From: Lachnospiraceae bacterium
Lineage (GTDB): Bacteria; Bacillota; Clostridia; Lachnospirales; Lachnospiraceae
Length of the DNA: 64,000 nucleotides
Reading direction: 5' to 3'
NCBI GenBank assembly: GCA_017396555.1
Contig: JAFQLS010000008.1
Coordinates: 1-64,000 of the forward strand
Shown here one piece after another: positions 7,852 through 17,539 of the stretch. Every line of letters begins with the position of its first letter. Within the stretch, counting starts at the first letter, position 1. Below the pieces are notes generated by a model, which saw only the letters and a program-made list of their open reading frames with translations, was not told the DNA's origin and searched no databases. Both the position numbers and the translations under genes were made by a program.

Positions 7852-10653
7852 ATGATTAATTCTTCTAAAAAGAATTTGAAAAAAATAATAGCATTTATTT
7901 GTGTAGTTACTATTATATCTAGTAGTACATTTTCTAATGTATATATAACAGAGGCAGAGGGTGCATCTTTCTGGCAGTTTTTTGAAAGGATTTTTAACAA
8001 TAATAAGAAGCCGGAAAAGGAGACAACTACTCAGGAGGTAACTACTACAATTAAATTTACAGAAGAGGAAACAACAATTGTAGCTATACCGGAACAGACA
8101 ACAGAGCCGGAAGTAACAACACAGAAGGTTATTGAGGAGACAACTGAGAAGGTTATAGAAGAAACAACAGAAGAACAACATACAAAAGACAGCGTTAAGG
8201 TGACAGAAGAAGAGACAACAAAGTTGACAGAAGAGGAAACGACAGAAAAATCTACAGAAGAGGAGACTACAATAAGAGGTCTTACACCGGGAATTGCTAA
8301 CAAAAAAGAAATATCGACAGATAAGGTGGATTATAAGACCTCTTTAGTAGCTGACACAAGTAAACTTAAGTTTTATGTTGATGGAGATAATTATAGATTT
8401 GCAATTACCTCGTCAGGAAAAGAAGTTATTGCATTTAAGGATGCAGATGGAACATTTATTGATACTATTAAAGGTGCAGGGGAATATGTTATCAGAGATA
8501 AATCCTTCTGGGGTTACATTTCGTATCCAACTGCGATAAACGGATATAAGGAGACTATAGAAGATGGTGTTAAGACCGTAACCGTAAGCTATAATACTTC
8601 TAATGCTACAGCTACAAGTAGCACGACATATAAGTTTTATGATAATCATATAAATGTTGTTGCAAATATTGATAATGTTACTAACACGGCAGAGGTGGGA
8701 GATTCGTATTTCCAGAGGAGCTTTTATAATGATTTTATAGATTCAGAGCTTAGACAGAATCAGAAGTGGGTATTTCCGGAAGATGGAGATTTCCCTTATA
8801 ATGATTTTGAAAGCATTGTGATAACACATTATTTTGATTCAGAGCATAAATTATACACCTTTTACAGAGGAGAAAATGCTAACTCTTGTAAATATTTTGA
8901 TACCTATTCAAATGAGCATTTACCATTAATAGTTGAAGACAATAATCTTACAGAATATGAACTTACATATGATTTGGTATTTGAAAATCTCACAGATGAC
9001 AGAGACTCTGACTATCTTGCATTATTTGAGAGTACAGAAGAAGCAATGGCAGTTGGTATCACACCTGTAACTAAGAGTGTTGCTTCATCTACAATATTTA
9101 CAACCCCTAATGTGGAATTTAATATCAATCTTACGAATCTATTAGAGAGAGCAACAAAATACGATATTGAATATCGAATATATGATTACTATGGAAAGGT
9201 TTATAATGAAACAGAGGAAAAAGGAAGCGTAGAGGCCGATAGAGAAAAGAATTATTCAGTTTCAATGAAAAATATGAAGCAGGGTATATATTATCTTGAC
9301 CTTCTTGTTACTACGGAAACAGGTGAATATCATGAATTGTATCCATTTGGATATTTAAAGAATCACACTTACAGATATAATAAAACCAGTCCTTTTGGTA
9401 TTAGTGGTGTAAGATTTGGTGATTATCAGCAAAATGATACAACTATTGAGCTTATGGCTTTGCTTGGAATGGCAAATGCAAGAGTTGGTATTTCAAAGCC
9501 GGAATATGTAAATGAGACATATGACTTATTGGTAAATTGTTTATCAAGATTAAAGGAAAATGATGTAAATATTACAGGCCAGTACCTTCTTATGAATGAT
9601 TGGAGCTTTTCGACAGATGGAGAAGCATTTGCAGCAGAAATGGATACAGCACTTAGTTATGTATCAGAGTATCTTGATAATGTAGAAGTCGGCAATGAAA
9701 CCAATCTTTATCCGGTATATGATACGCTTGAGGAAGCAATGGAAAGGTATCTTGAATGTGAATACAGACCGGGATATAGTGTTGTTAAAGAAAAATATAA
9801 CCTTCCTATAATTGGTTCAGGTGTATATTTATGTAAAACTGACTGGTATATGCTTATGTATAAATCAGGATTGTATGATAATATGGATATATTATCGACT
9901 CATGCATATTCATTTCCTCATTCGCCTGATGCAACAGCAGATATGTCGATAAGTCATAGCTTTGAAAGCTGTCTTGCAAGAACCAGAGATTTACTTAATA
10001 ATGCAGGCGACAAAGAATGGCATTTAACCGAAATGGGATATCCAACAACACCAAACAACAAAAAAGATATGTTTAGTGGAGTTGACCTCAGAACACAGGC
10101 AGATTATACATTTAGGGAATTTATACTTGCTTTAAGTTATGGTGCAGATGTTGTTGATTCGTATGGTTTTTATGACCAGCAGAATATGCAGAAGGGTACT
10201 AATCCGGATGGGGCAGAATACCATTATGGAATGTTTTATGATCAGGATTATTATGGAAGAGTAATGCCTAAACCACTTGCCATAGCATATGGAAGTATGA
10301 CAAGAAAGCTTGAAAGTATTAAAGGATGTTATGGTATAGAAACATCATCAAAGACAATTAGAGCATTTCAGTTAGATTTGGAAGAGTCAGATACAAGTAC
10401 ATTTGTATTGTGGTCAAATTGTTCACCACTTACTAATAATGCAGTGGATGGATACAGAACAGTTAATCTTCCATGGAACAATCAGTGGGAAAAGACCGAA
10501 AATGTTGTATTATATGCTTCGTCTATAATTGAAGTAACAGATATAATGGGTAATGTAACATTATATACACCGGATGAAAAAGACGCCACAGTTACAATTC
10601 CTGTAAGTGGTTCTCCTATAATTGTAAGTGGAAGCTTACATGGAGAGAAATGA
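7852..10653 (+). CDS. Secreted clan GH-A-like glycosidase under riboswitch control
   Basis: The ATG at 7852 gives 933 aa. An in-frame ATG at 7834 overlaps the GGAGGCGGG ribosome site and is rejected. A signal peptide (KKNLKKIIAFICVVTIISSS) is followed by about 90 residues of E/T-rich linker (TEEETTKLTEEETTEKSTEEE), then a beta-rich region (about 160-470) and a TIM-barrel-like region (about 500-850). Two Glu occur in the right places and contexts for a retaining GH-A enzyme: Glu616 in VEVGNETN (acid/base NE) and Glu727 in WHLTEMGYPT (nucleophile). The last about 80 residues are beta-rich. I cannot name the GH family or substrate. The riboswitch suggests a matrix- or surface-linked role. It could be an inactive barrel. 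Confidence 0.7.
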   Translation: MINSSKKNLKKIIAFICVVTIISSSTFSNVYITEAEGASFWQFFERIFNNNKKPEKETTTQEVTTTIKFTEEETTIVAIPEQTTEPEVTTQKVIEETTEKVIEETTEEQHTKDSVKVTEEETTKLTEEETTEKSTEEETTIRGLTPGIANKKEISTDKVDYKTSLVADTSKLKFYVDGDNYRFAITSSGKEVIAFKDADGTFIDTIKGAGEYVIRDKSFWGYISYPTAINGYKETIEDGVKTVTVSYNTSNATATSSTTYKFYDNHINVVANIDNVTNTAEVGDSYFQRSFYNDFIDSELRQNQKWVFPEDGDFPYNDFESIVITHYFDSEHKLYTFYRGENANSCKYFDTYSNEHLPLIVEDNNLTEYELTYDLVFENLTDDRDSDYLALFESTEEAMAVGITPVTKSVASSTIFTTPNVEFNINLTNLLERATKYDIEYRIYDYYGKVYNETEEKGSVEADREKNYSVSMKNMKQGIYYLDLLVTTETGEYHELYPFGYLKNHTYRYNKTSPFGISGVRFGDYQQNDTTIELMALLGMANARVGISKPEYVNETYDLLVNCLSRLKENDVNITGQYLLMNDWSFSTDGEAFAAEMDTALSYVSEYLDNVEVGNETNLYPVYDTLEEAMERYLECEYRPGYSVVKEKYNLPIIGSGVYLCKTDWYMLMYKSGLYDNMDILSTHAYSFPHSPDATADMSISHSFESCLARTRDLLNNAGDKEWHLTEMGYPTTPNNKKDMFSGVDLRTQADYTFREFILALSYGADVVDSYGFYDQQNMQKGTNPDGAEYHYGMFYDQDYYGRVMPKPLAIAYGSMTRKLESIKGCYGIETSSKTIRAFQLDLEESDTSTFVLWSNCSPLTNNAVDGYRTVNLPWNNQWEKTENVVLYASSIIEVTDIMGNVTLYTPDEKDATVTIPVSGSPIIVSGSLHGEK

Positions 10654-10670
10654 ACAGAAGATAATAAGAT

Positions 10671-10711
10671 GACAGGCGTCCCACTCCTTTCATGTGTAGT
10701 GGACGTCTGTC
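10671..10711. terminator. Hairpin between convergent genes
   Basis: Long stem GACAGGCGTCCCACT/AGTGGACGTCTGTC between the stop at 10653 and the minus-strand stop at 10724. The T tracts on both sides are poor, so it may end transcription inefficiently or mainly protect 3' ends. Confidence 0.5.
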
Positions 10712-10723
10712 AATATTTGATAA

Positions 10724-11770
10724 TTATACTAGCAGTCGTGTGTATTTGTTGTCTAGTTTATAGAAAATGGTTCCGCTAATAAGTGATATAATGGTAATAA
10801 TAAAGAACAAAGGGGTGTTGCTAATATGTTTTCCTATAATTGAAGCCCCAAGTTCAATAATTGCAATAAATATTGGATGTACAAAATAAATGTAATTTGA
10901 CATTCGTTTACAATAGCCTGTATATTTTCCATATTGCGGATATGGATGTTTAAGCAGGAACACAAAGAAGAAAAACAGAGTAGGAAGTAGCATTATTGCT
11001 ACACAAATTTCTTCGGCGGCACTATCAAGAGGTGTAGTTAAAAAAGCACAAATCGTCTCTATTATATATCCCCCAAACCAAAATAAAAATAACACTGTCG
11101 ATTGCGATGGTGTTATTTTTTTGTACCAGTCCTCAGTAACATTTACAAAATATCCCATCATAAAAAAAGGAAGTCCCATACCAAGTATTCCTCTAATAAC
11201 TTCATATTTATTAACTTTATACAGATTATTTATAAGAGGAATATACTGTCCTAAGTTTATATAATCCGTACCGATAAAGAAAATAACATAAATTATTATA
11301 GAGGTATAAGCAAGTACTTTTATTCCTTTCATTTTACCGATTTTATAGCACAATGCAGCTAAAATAAAAGGATAAATAAGAGCAGGAAAATACCAAAGAT
11401 GGTAATAGCTTCCTTCAAAGAAAAAGTTAACAAATCTCTCTTTAAAAAAGTTTCCCATTGACTCGTTATTCTTAATGGCAAGAACCAGACTTAGAGAGTA
11501 GTATATAACTGTCCAGGCTATGTATGCTTTTAAAATATATTTGATTTGTTTGACAAAAGTATTTTTCCCATTTTTAAGACCATGGATATAAAAGTATCCG
11601 GTGGTACATAAAAAAAATGGAACACATATTCTTGGGAGAAATCTTGCCGCCCAAAAACCAGCTATGGGTGAGATATCTTTAAGAAAATAAGTATGCCCCA
11701 TAATAATCATAATGGCACAACATAGTCTGAATATATCAATAGATGAATTTCTTGTTTTTTTTTCGCTCAT
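10724..11770 (-). CDS. Acyltransferase family 3 membrane protein
   Basis: 348 aa with about ten hydrophobic segments. It opens with RNSSIDIFRLCCAIMIIMGHTYF, the acyltransferase-3 signature with catalytic His26, and has the VPFFLCTTGYF motif typical of sugar O-acetyltransferases (OatA/WcaO type). It would move an acyl group across the membrane onto an exported polysaccharide. It is the last gene of a six-gene minus-strand unit, 16 bases after the flippase gene, so it probably decorates that repeat unit. The substrate cannot be told from sequence. Confidence 0.85.
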   Translation of the reverse strand: MSEKKTRNSSIDIFRLCCAIMIIMGHTYFLKDISPIAGFWAARFLPRICVPFFLCTTGYFYIHGLKNGKNTFVKQIKYILKAYIAWTVIYYSLSLVLAIKNNESMGNFFKERFVNFFFEGSYYHLWYFPALIYPFILAALCYKIGKMKGIKVLAYTSIIIYVIFFIGTDYINLGQYIPLINNLYKVNKYEVIRGILGMGLPFFMMGYFVNVTEDWYKKITPSQSTVLFLFWFGGYIIETICAFLTTPLDSAAEEICVAIMLLPTLFFFFVFLLKHPYPQYGKYTGYCKRMSNYIYFVHPIFIAIIELGASIIGKHISNTPLFFIITIISLISGTIFYKLDNKYTRLLV

Positions 11771-11785
11771 ATCAAGATTCCCTTT

Positions 11786-13201
11786 CTAAAACATAATTGA
11801 TTTGGCAGATTTAATAGTATATTTAATATTTTTCCATTTAATTATAAGGTAAATACCAAATGCTACAATATAAAGTACAAGTCCCGGGTAACCGCCTATT
11901 ATCCAACTGCCGATAATGAATATGGCTGTCAGTAGAATTTCTAATAGGGTATCCTTATAGATGCTAATATTAATAAGCTTAGATATAAGAAGCTCGGCTA
12001 CAAAGCATTTGAATATCATCATAACAATAATTGCAGCAACTGCAACATCCATATTTTCAAAGACGTACACACTAATTCCTGTTGTAACAAGGCTAATAAA
12101 TACAGTTAAGATGTTAACTGTAAGAATAAGGTTTTCTTTTCTAAGGGTCTTCAAATATGTGTTGATAAGTAACTGGGTTCTACCTTCAAAAACACACATA
12201 GGAAGAAGGATAGCCAGATATTTAAGACTCTCTGCATATTGTGGAAGCCACATAGATAATAGTAATTTCATTGGCATATAGAACATCAAAATTGCGAGCG
12301 AAGGAACTCCTATAAAGGTTCTGATTACCATATATATCTGTGGCAGCTTTTCTTCACTTGTACGTCTAAGAGTAGGGAACAAAACTATTCCAATTGCTGA
12401 TATACATGTAATTAACATATTTGACATACTAAGGGTAAGAGAAACCTTACCAAATTGGATAGTTCCCCATTTATCTTCAATTGCAAATCGTACAATACCT
12501 ATTACAAGCTGGCTGGTTAGGTTGGCGCATAATAATTTGTAGCCACCTTTAATAAGGTCTTTAGCTTCGGTAAGGGTTTCCTGACAAGGAAGCATTTTTG
12601 AAAAGATAACCCTTCGGCAGTATAGCATACCTACAATAGCAGCGATAGTTCGTGCTACTACCTCTGAATAAATGAGAAATCGATAGTCATCAATATGAGC
12701 AATCCAGCATATTCCGACACCGGTAACGAACAACAGTCTTTCTGTTATTATAATAGTTGAATATTCGCGAATTCTGTTAGTAGCTTCCAAAATATACTGA
12801 AGCATATAGCGTAAAATATTTATTGTGGTTGAAATGAATGAAATAATAATAACAAATCTTTTATCAATTCCATCAATAAATAATATTAAAGCCCCGGCAA
12901 AAATTATGCTAAACAGTGTTTCGTATATTGCAAGATACCAAAATTGTGACGAAATCATTTTAGGATTTAATTTGTCATATTCTTTGCCGCCATATTTCAG
13001 ATAAAGACCATCACACCAGCCAAGAGAGGAGTACATAATGTAGGTTCCGTAGAACAGGTACAATTGCCAATAGCTGAATTCTTCCACTCCAAGTATTTTT
13101 GGCAGAAAAAGAGTCATAATTACTGAAATAAGCATTGTAATTACATTTGCCATAAATGCATATGAAAAATTTTTTATAAATGATTTAAATTTACTGTTCA
13201 T
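11786..13201 (-). CDS. Wzx-type polysaccharide flippase
   Basis: 471 aa with 12 or more hydrophobic segments. The N-terminus FSYAFMANVITMLISVIMTLFLPKILGVEEFSYWQLYLFYGTY is characteristic of the polysaccharide-exporter branch of the MOP flippases. It would turn lipid-linked repeat units to the outer face. It sits 18 bases after the EpsG/Wzy gene, as expected for a Wzx/Wzy pathway. Confidence 0.85.
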   Translation of the reverse strand: MNSKFKSFIKNFSYAFMANVITMLISVIMTLFLPKILGVEEFSYWQLYLFYGTYIMYSSLGWCDGLYLKYGGKEYDKLNPKMISSQFWYLAIYETLFSIIFAGALILFIDGIDKRFVIIISFISTTINILRYMLQYILEATNRIREYSTIIITERLLFVTGVGICWIAHIDDYRFLIYSEVVARTIAAIVGMLYCRRVIFSKMLPCQETLTEAKDLIKGGYKLLCANLTSQLVIGIVRFAIEDKWGTIQFGKVSLTLSMSNMLITCISAIGIVLFPTLRRTSEEKLPQIYMVIRTFIGVPSLAILMFYMPMKLLLSMWLPQYAESLKYLAILLPMCVFEGRTQLLINTYLKTLRKENLILTVNILTVFISLVTTGISVYVFENMDVAVAAIIVMMIFKCFVAELLISKLINISIYKDTLLEILLTAIFIIGSWIIGGYPGLVLYIVAFGIYLIIKWKNIKYTIKSAKSIMF

Positions 13202-13218
13202 ACAGCTTCCTTTCGATA

Positions 13219-14280
13219 TTATCTGCTAAATAAGGTCTGGTATGGAACGACATAGTACCAACCATTTACATAAACATCATAGAATAGTTTTATAAGATAA
13301 ACGGAAACAATTATCATATAGAGAACAATTCGTCTCGTCGGTTTTTTCTCGCTAAGGATTACTTCCGGTATTATTAATATTTCAACAAAGTTAAAGCAAT
13401 AATATACACGGTCACTCTGAGGAATTACTGATGAGAATAGGAGTGCAATTAAACCGATAAACTTCATATTAAGCATCAGATTATATCTCAAATCATTTTC
13501 TCTATGTCCATAGTAATAGTAAAAATAACAAAGTACAAGAGTACCCACGGCGAATAAAAATCCAAGGAGATAGAAGTTGTTTTCGTCGAAAATAGAGCCG
13601 AGATACCAGCTATATTTACTATTAGAGATAACTAAAATGATTATTTTCTTCAAAATAGGAAATCCCAAAAGACAACCAAAAAATGCATACAAATGATATT
13701 TTAGCTTAGCCTTAAACCCATACATAAAATATACAGGAATATAGAAAAGTGCAGAGGTATGCATAGTTAGCGCAAATGCTATCCATAAAAAATATGGAAG
13801 TTTTCTTCTCTGATATATGTATTTGGATGCATATAGGAATATAGACATAGCTATTGCCTGTCTAATCTGGTTCATTGAGTTAAAAAATATAGCACTAATG
13901 AAAAAAATAAGTATACTAAAACATATATGGTTTGATTGATCGTATATAGCTAAAAATACAAACACATATATTATAAGAGAAACTATTGCAAACATAACCG
14001 CCGGGTCGGCATAAACAAAGTAAGCAATGCGGTTAAGAATATTGAAGCCCTCTTCTGTAAATTTATCTGTACCTTCATTGATGTAATAGAAATACTTCTC
14101 GTAGATAAACCAATAGTCAGTACCTACGTTATATCTGATAGCAGATATTATAAAAAATGGGAGAAAAGAAGCAATACAGAATATCTTATAGGTAGTATGA
14201 AGTTTTGGTAAATGACGTATGTTTATTGCACATTTTGCCATTATCATTGAAATTATAGTAATAATAAAGTATACTGCCAT
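13219..14280 (-). CDS. EpsG-family polysaccharide polymerase (Wzy-like)
   Basis: 353 aa, about ten membrane segments. The motif AIRYNVGTDYWFIYEKYFYYI near residues 45-68 is the EpsG-family signature (RY.vGtDY..Y). EpsG proteins act as polymerases of exopolysaccharide repeat units. It lies between a GT4 gene and the Wzx flippase with gaps of 10 and 18 bases. Confidence 0.8.
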   Translation of the reverse strand: MAVYFIITIISMIMAKCAINIRHLPKLHTTYKIFCIASFLPFFIISAIRYNVGTDYWFIYEKYFYYINEGTDKFTEEGFNILNRIAYFVYADPAVMFAIVSLIIYVFVFLAIYDQSNHICFSILIFFISAIFFNSMNQIRQAIAMSIFLYASKYIYQRRKLPYFLWIAFALTMHTSALFYIPVYFMYGFKAKLKYHLYAFFGCLLGFPILKKIIILVISNSKYSWYLGSIFDENNFYLLGFLFAVGTLVLCYFYYYYGHRENDLRYNLMLNMKFIGLIALLFSSVIPQSDRVYYCFNFVEILIIPEVILSEKKPTRRIVLYMIIVSVYLIKLFYDVYVNGWYYVVPYQTLFSR

Positions 14281-14290
14281 ATTTACTCCT

Positions 14291-15406
14291 TTAACCTTTT
14301 ATTTGAGAAATGTACCATTTTTCCAGTTCCTTTGCAGCAGAATCTATTTCATATCCTGCATTTAGTATAGTAGACTTCATGCATATTCTTGGCTGATAGT
14401 TGTAGTTGTTTATATTTTCAGCCCATTCCCTTACGTTCATGGAAAGTGAATAAAACTCTACTAATTCGCTTACCTTGGCTTCGTGTGGAACTACATCCGA
14501 GCTAAAGCATGGAAGGGAGGCAGACTGTGCTTCTACCAGAACAATTCCGAGTCCTTCATAAATGGAAGGGAAAAGAAACGCATCCATAGCCTGATAATAT
14601 TTGTAAATATCATTTTTAACGCCTAAAAATTTTACACTATCATTTAACTTATAGTTATTTACCTTTGATTTAATTTCATTTTCTAATTCTCCGGTACCAA
14701 TGAGAATGAGAATAGAATCAGGTTTAAGCTTATGAAATTCGTTAAAAATGTCAATAAGCATCGTATGATTTTTTTGTTCGGTAAATCTTCCTACATGACC
14801 TATACAAAAGCGATTTCCGATATTTAGCTCAGTTCTTATGAGATTTCTTGTATCTTCATTATACAAAAAATTATTTATGTCAATTGCATTTTTTAATATA
14901 TAAACATTACCATTTTTAACATTTTTTTTGCCAAACAGGTATGTGCCGGCAGTTTCGCCACATGCAAAATATCTGTTGGCAAACATTTTATTTAATAGCT
15001 TTTTAATGCCTGCAACAGTCTTTGCGACAGGGTTAGAAGGAAATTCTACAAGGTGAGAATGAGCTATTCTAACCTTAATACCCGTAAGTGCTCCAAGGAA
15101 GGTATGATAAAAGCTATTAAGGTTCATGTGCGAATGAAGAATATCAAAATTGTTTTCTTTAAAGATTTTGATGGTTTGCTTCAAATTTCCCACAAAATCC
15201 TTCTTGCGTTCGGGTAAAACATGAATTATGAATCCCAGTTTTCTAAAACTGTCTTCACATTCTTTGACAGAAGGACTGTTAGAAATGATGTGAACCTCAA
15301 AGCTATCCATATTTATATGTGAAAAATAGTTATATATTACAGCCTCAACGCCTCCGCTGTGAAGACCGCCGACAATATGAGCTATTTTGATTTTTCTTTG
15401 TTCCAT
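14291..15406 (-). CDS. GT4 family glycosyltransferase (EpsF-like)
   Basis: 371 aa, GT-B fold. The N-terminal domain carries KIAHIVGGLHSGGVEAVIYNY and HSHMNLNSFY, as in EpsF-type enzymes. The C-terminal nucleotide-sugar domain has IGHVGRFTEQKNH and the E-x7-E motif in FPSIYEGLGIVLVEAQ. It is a cytoplasmic or membrane-associated retaining transferase acting on lipid-linked intermediates. It precedes the polymerase gene by 10 bases. Donor and linkage are not predictable. Confidence 0.85.
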   Translation of the reverse strand: MEQRKIKIAHIVGGLHSGGVEAVIYNYFSHINMDSFEVHIISNSPSVKECEDSFRKLGFIIHVLPERKKDFVGNLKQTIKIFKENNFDILHSHMNLNSFYHTFLGALTGIKVRIAHSHLVEFPSNPVAKTVAGIKKLLNKMFANRYFACGETAGTYLFGKKNVKNGNVYILKNAIDINNFLYNEDTRNLIRTELNIGNRFCIGHVGRFTEQKNHTMLIDIFNEFHKLKPDSILILIGTGELENEIKSKVNNYKLNDSVKFLGVKNDIYKYYQAMDAFLFPSIYEGLGIVLVEAQSASLPCFSSDVVPHEAKVSELVEFYSLSMNVREWAENINNYNYQPRICMKSTILNAGYEIDSAAKELEKWYISQIKG

Positions 15407-15412
15407 AGTGTG

Positions 15413-16387
15413 TTACTTCTTTCCTAAATGTTTAAGATTTTTCAATCTATAGAAGGTGTTAAATCCTGCATATGTCAACAACAGAGCAAGCCTTGTTCCA
15501 CGCCGTGCTTTCTTATCTAAAAGCACATCTTTTCTAATTGCTTTTATGTTATTTTCAATTCTCTTCCTATAGGGCTTATAATCTTTATTTCTTGGTATTT
15601 GAAGATAAATGTGAAAATTTGCCCTAACCTTTCTTGAATATATAGGTAGTCTTAATTCGGGATATCTTTTAAGCAGGTAATCCTGCATTTCATCTATAAC
15701 ATCTATCAAATCCATTTTTTTTGGCTTGAATTTTATTAGTGTGGTGCCGCTATTTCGTATTGTATAAAAGTAACCGGCATAGTCCGTATATGATATTATT
15801 TTGGCTCTTTCAAAAATTTTATAAATGATTGCAAGATCCTCATACAAATTGCCCTCTGGGAAAAATATCCCATCAAATAAACTTGATTTATAAAGCTTAA
15901 CCCACATAGCAGAATCAAATTCTACCTGATACATTAGAGCTTCCAGCCCGGAAAGTGTATCATATGTTTTGATATAGCTCTGTTGTAATGCTTTTGGTTC
16001 AGCATGTTCATATATATCAACCCATTTACAAATGGAGATATCAGCATTTTTATCAACCATAGCATTATATAATGTTTCGATATAAGTAGAATCTACAAAA
16101 TCATCACCATCTATAAATGTAAGAAGTTCGCCGTTTGTTTTGTTTAGTGCAACATTTCTTGCATGAGCTGCACCGCCGTTTTCTATATGAAATACAGTGA
16201 TTCTTGAATCTATAGTACTATATTTATCGCATAATGATGGTGAATTGTCTGTCGAACCATCATCTACAACAAGAATTTCAAGATTTTTATAGGTCTGTGA
16301 TAATACACTAATTAGACATCTCTCTATGTAATTTTCCAAATTATATACAGGTATAATAACGCTGATTAGTGGTTGGTTATTCATCAT
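15413..16387 (-). CDS. GT2 family glycosyltransferase
   Basis: 324 aa, GT-A fold. LISVIIPVYNLENYIERCLISVLSQTYKNLEILVVDDGSTDNS and TFIDGDDFVDSTY give the nucleotide-binding and DxD regions. It has no clear membrane segment and ends in a basic tail. Two adjacent ATGs are possible; the second (16384) has better spacing to AAGGAG. The start overlaps the end of the preceding gene by 11 bases, so translation is coupled. Confidence 0.85.
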   Translation of the reverse strand: MMNNQPLISVIIPVYNLENYIERCLISVLSQTYKNLEILVVDDGSTDNSPSLCDKYSTIDSRITVFHIENGGAAHARNVALNKTNGELLTFIDGDDFVDSTYIETLYNAMVDKNADISICKWVDIYEHAEPKALQQSYIKTYDTLSGLEALMYQVEFDSAMWVKLYKSSLFDGIFFPEGNLYEDLAIIYKIFERAKIISYTDYAGYFYTIRNSGTTLIKFKPKKMDLIDVIDEMQDYLLKRYPELRLPIYSRKVRANFHIYLQIPRNKDYKPYRKRIENNIKAIRKDVLLDKKARRGTRLALLLTYAGFNTFYRLKNLKHLGKK

Positions 16388-17465
16388 TTACTCCTTTATT
16401 TCTATAGAGTATGGCATATTTGCTACTCATAACTGATGTATTATATTCTTTTAGTATTTCGTTGTAAGCAGTAGAAACAATTTTCTCGATGTCATATTTG
16501 CCATTTATAATATTATTTATGATTGTGATATATTCCAGCGGTGTACTGGCGAAAAACCCATTTGCTCCATGTCGTATAACATCTTTGTTACCAATAACCG
16601 GACTTACGATTGCAGGTTTACCTGCATACATAGCTTCTAATAATGATATTGGAAGACCTTCCCATAATGATGGAAGCAGAAAAATATCAGCAGTATTTAA
16701 TTTTTCAATAGCTTCAGCTCTTGGTATCCAGCCGGTCACCGTTATATTTGGCGCGGTTATTGTATCACGCATCTCTCCGTCACCAATCCACATAAAATTA
16801 ATGTCTGGCAGATTTTTGGCAACTTGATTGAAGACCCAGGGATTCTTTTGGTAACATATTCTTCCAACTGTACATATTAGAGGTTTTTGAGTGTTGACCA
16901 TATTGGGCATTGGAGAATTTATATCAATATTAATCCCGTTATTTATGAAAAGAGCACGTTTTGATAATTTGAGTGCTATTTCATATTCACCCTTTGATAC
17001 AGCAATGGTTGTACAATGAGTCAATGCGGCAATTTTTTCTATGAAATAATATATCTTTCGTTTTAGCGGTGTATCATCTAATTTTAGAAATGCATAACCA
17101 TGAGGGGTGTAAAAAACAGTGTTCTTTTTACAATTTATTGCCATTCGACCTATAAATCCCGATTTTGATGAGTGTAAGTGTATAACGTCCGGTTTAACAT
17201 CTTTAACAATTTTTTTAATTTCAAAAAATGTTTTTATATCTTTAATCGGACTTAAACTTCTTACAAAATTCTTTCCTTCAATCAAATGGATTTTGGAATC
17301 GATTTGATTCTTATAATCCTTAGGCGTTTGAGGACGAAGAGCGTATGCAATTGTTGTATCGAATTCTTCACAGGTAGCGTTCATAAGTGGAACGAGAAAT
17401 GTGTATACTCCCCCGCCAAATGCTTCAACTATGTGGAGAACTTTTCTATGCTTGGTTTCGTTCAT
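16377..17465 (-). CDS. GT4 family glycosyltransferase (EpsD-like)
   Basis: 362 aa, GT-B fold. KVLHIVEAFGGGVYTFL, VIHLHSSKSGFIGRMA and FYTPHGYAFL mark the acceptor domain; TVGRICYQKNPWVF and the E-x7-E motif in LPSLWEGLPISLLEAM mark the donor domain. It resembles EpsD/CapM-like enzymes that add early sugars to the lipid carrier. It is the first gene of the 17465-10724 unit, with AAGGAAG as ribosome site. It is divergent from the metallophosphoesterase. Confidence 0.85.
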   Translation of the reverse strand: MNETKHRKVLHIVEAFGGGVYTFLVPLMNATCEEFDTTIAYALRPQTPKDYKNQIDSKIHLIEGKNFVRSLSPIKDIKTFFEIKKIVKDVKPDVIHLHSSKSGFIGRMAINCKKNTVFYTPHGYAFLKLDDTPLKRKIYYFIEKIAALTHCTTIAVSKGEYEIALKLSKRALFINNGINIDINSPMPNMVNTQKPLICTVGRICYQKNPWVFNQVAKNLPDINFMWIGDGEMRDTITAPNITVTGWIPRAEAIEKLNTADIFLLPSLWEGLPISLLEAMYAGKPAIVSPVIGNKDVIRHGANGFFASTPLEYITIINNIINGKYDIEKIVSTAYNEILKEYNTSVMSSKYAILYRNKGVNDE

Positions 17466-17539
17466 AATATTATACTTCCTTGAATGGTAAAAGTAATTGT
17501 GTTAATATATTTGTAAGATACCGGATTTCGGAGGTGCTT

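Noticed and set aside
7714-8181. 155-aa minus-strand frame over riboswitch 2 and the start of the glycosidase gene
   Set aside because: Cys/Leu/Phe-rich low-complexity reading opposite a real signal peptide and E/T linker; no ribosome site.
11961-12281. 106-aa plus-strand frame inside the flippase gene
   Set aside because: No ribosome site and fully inside a clear flippase gene on the other strand.
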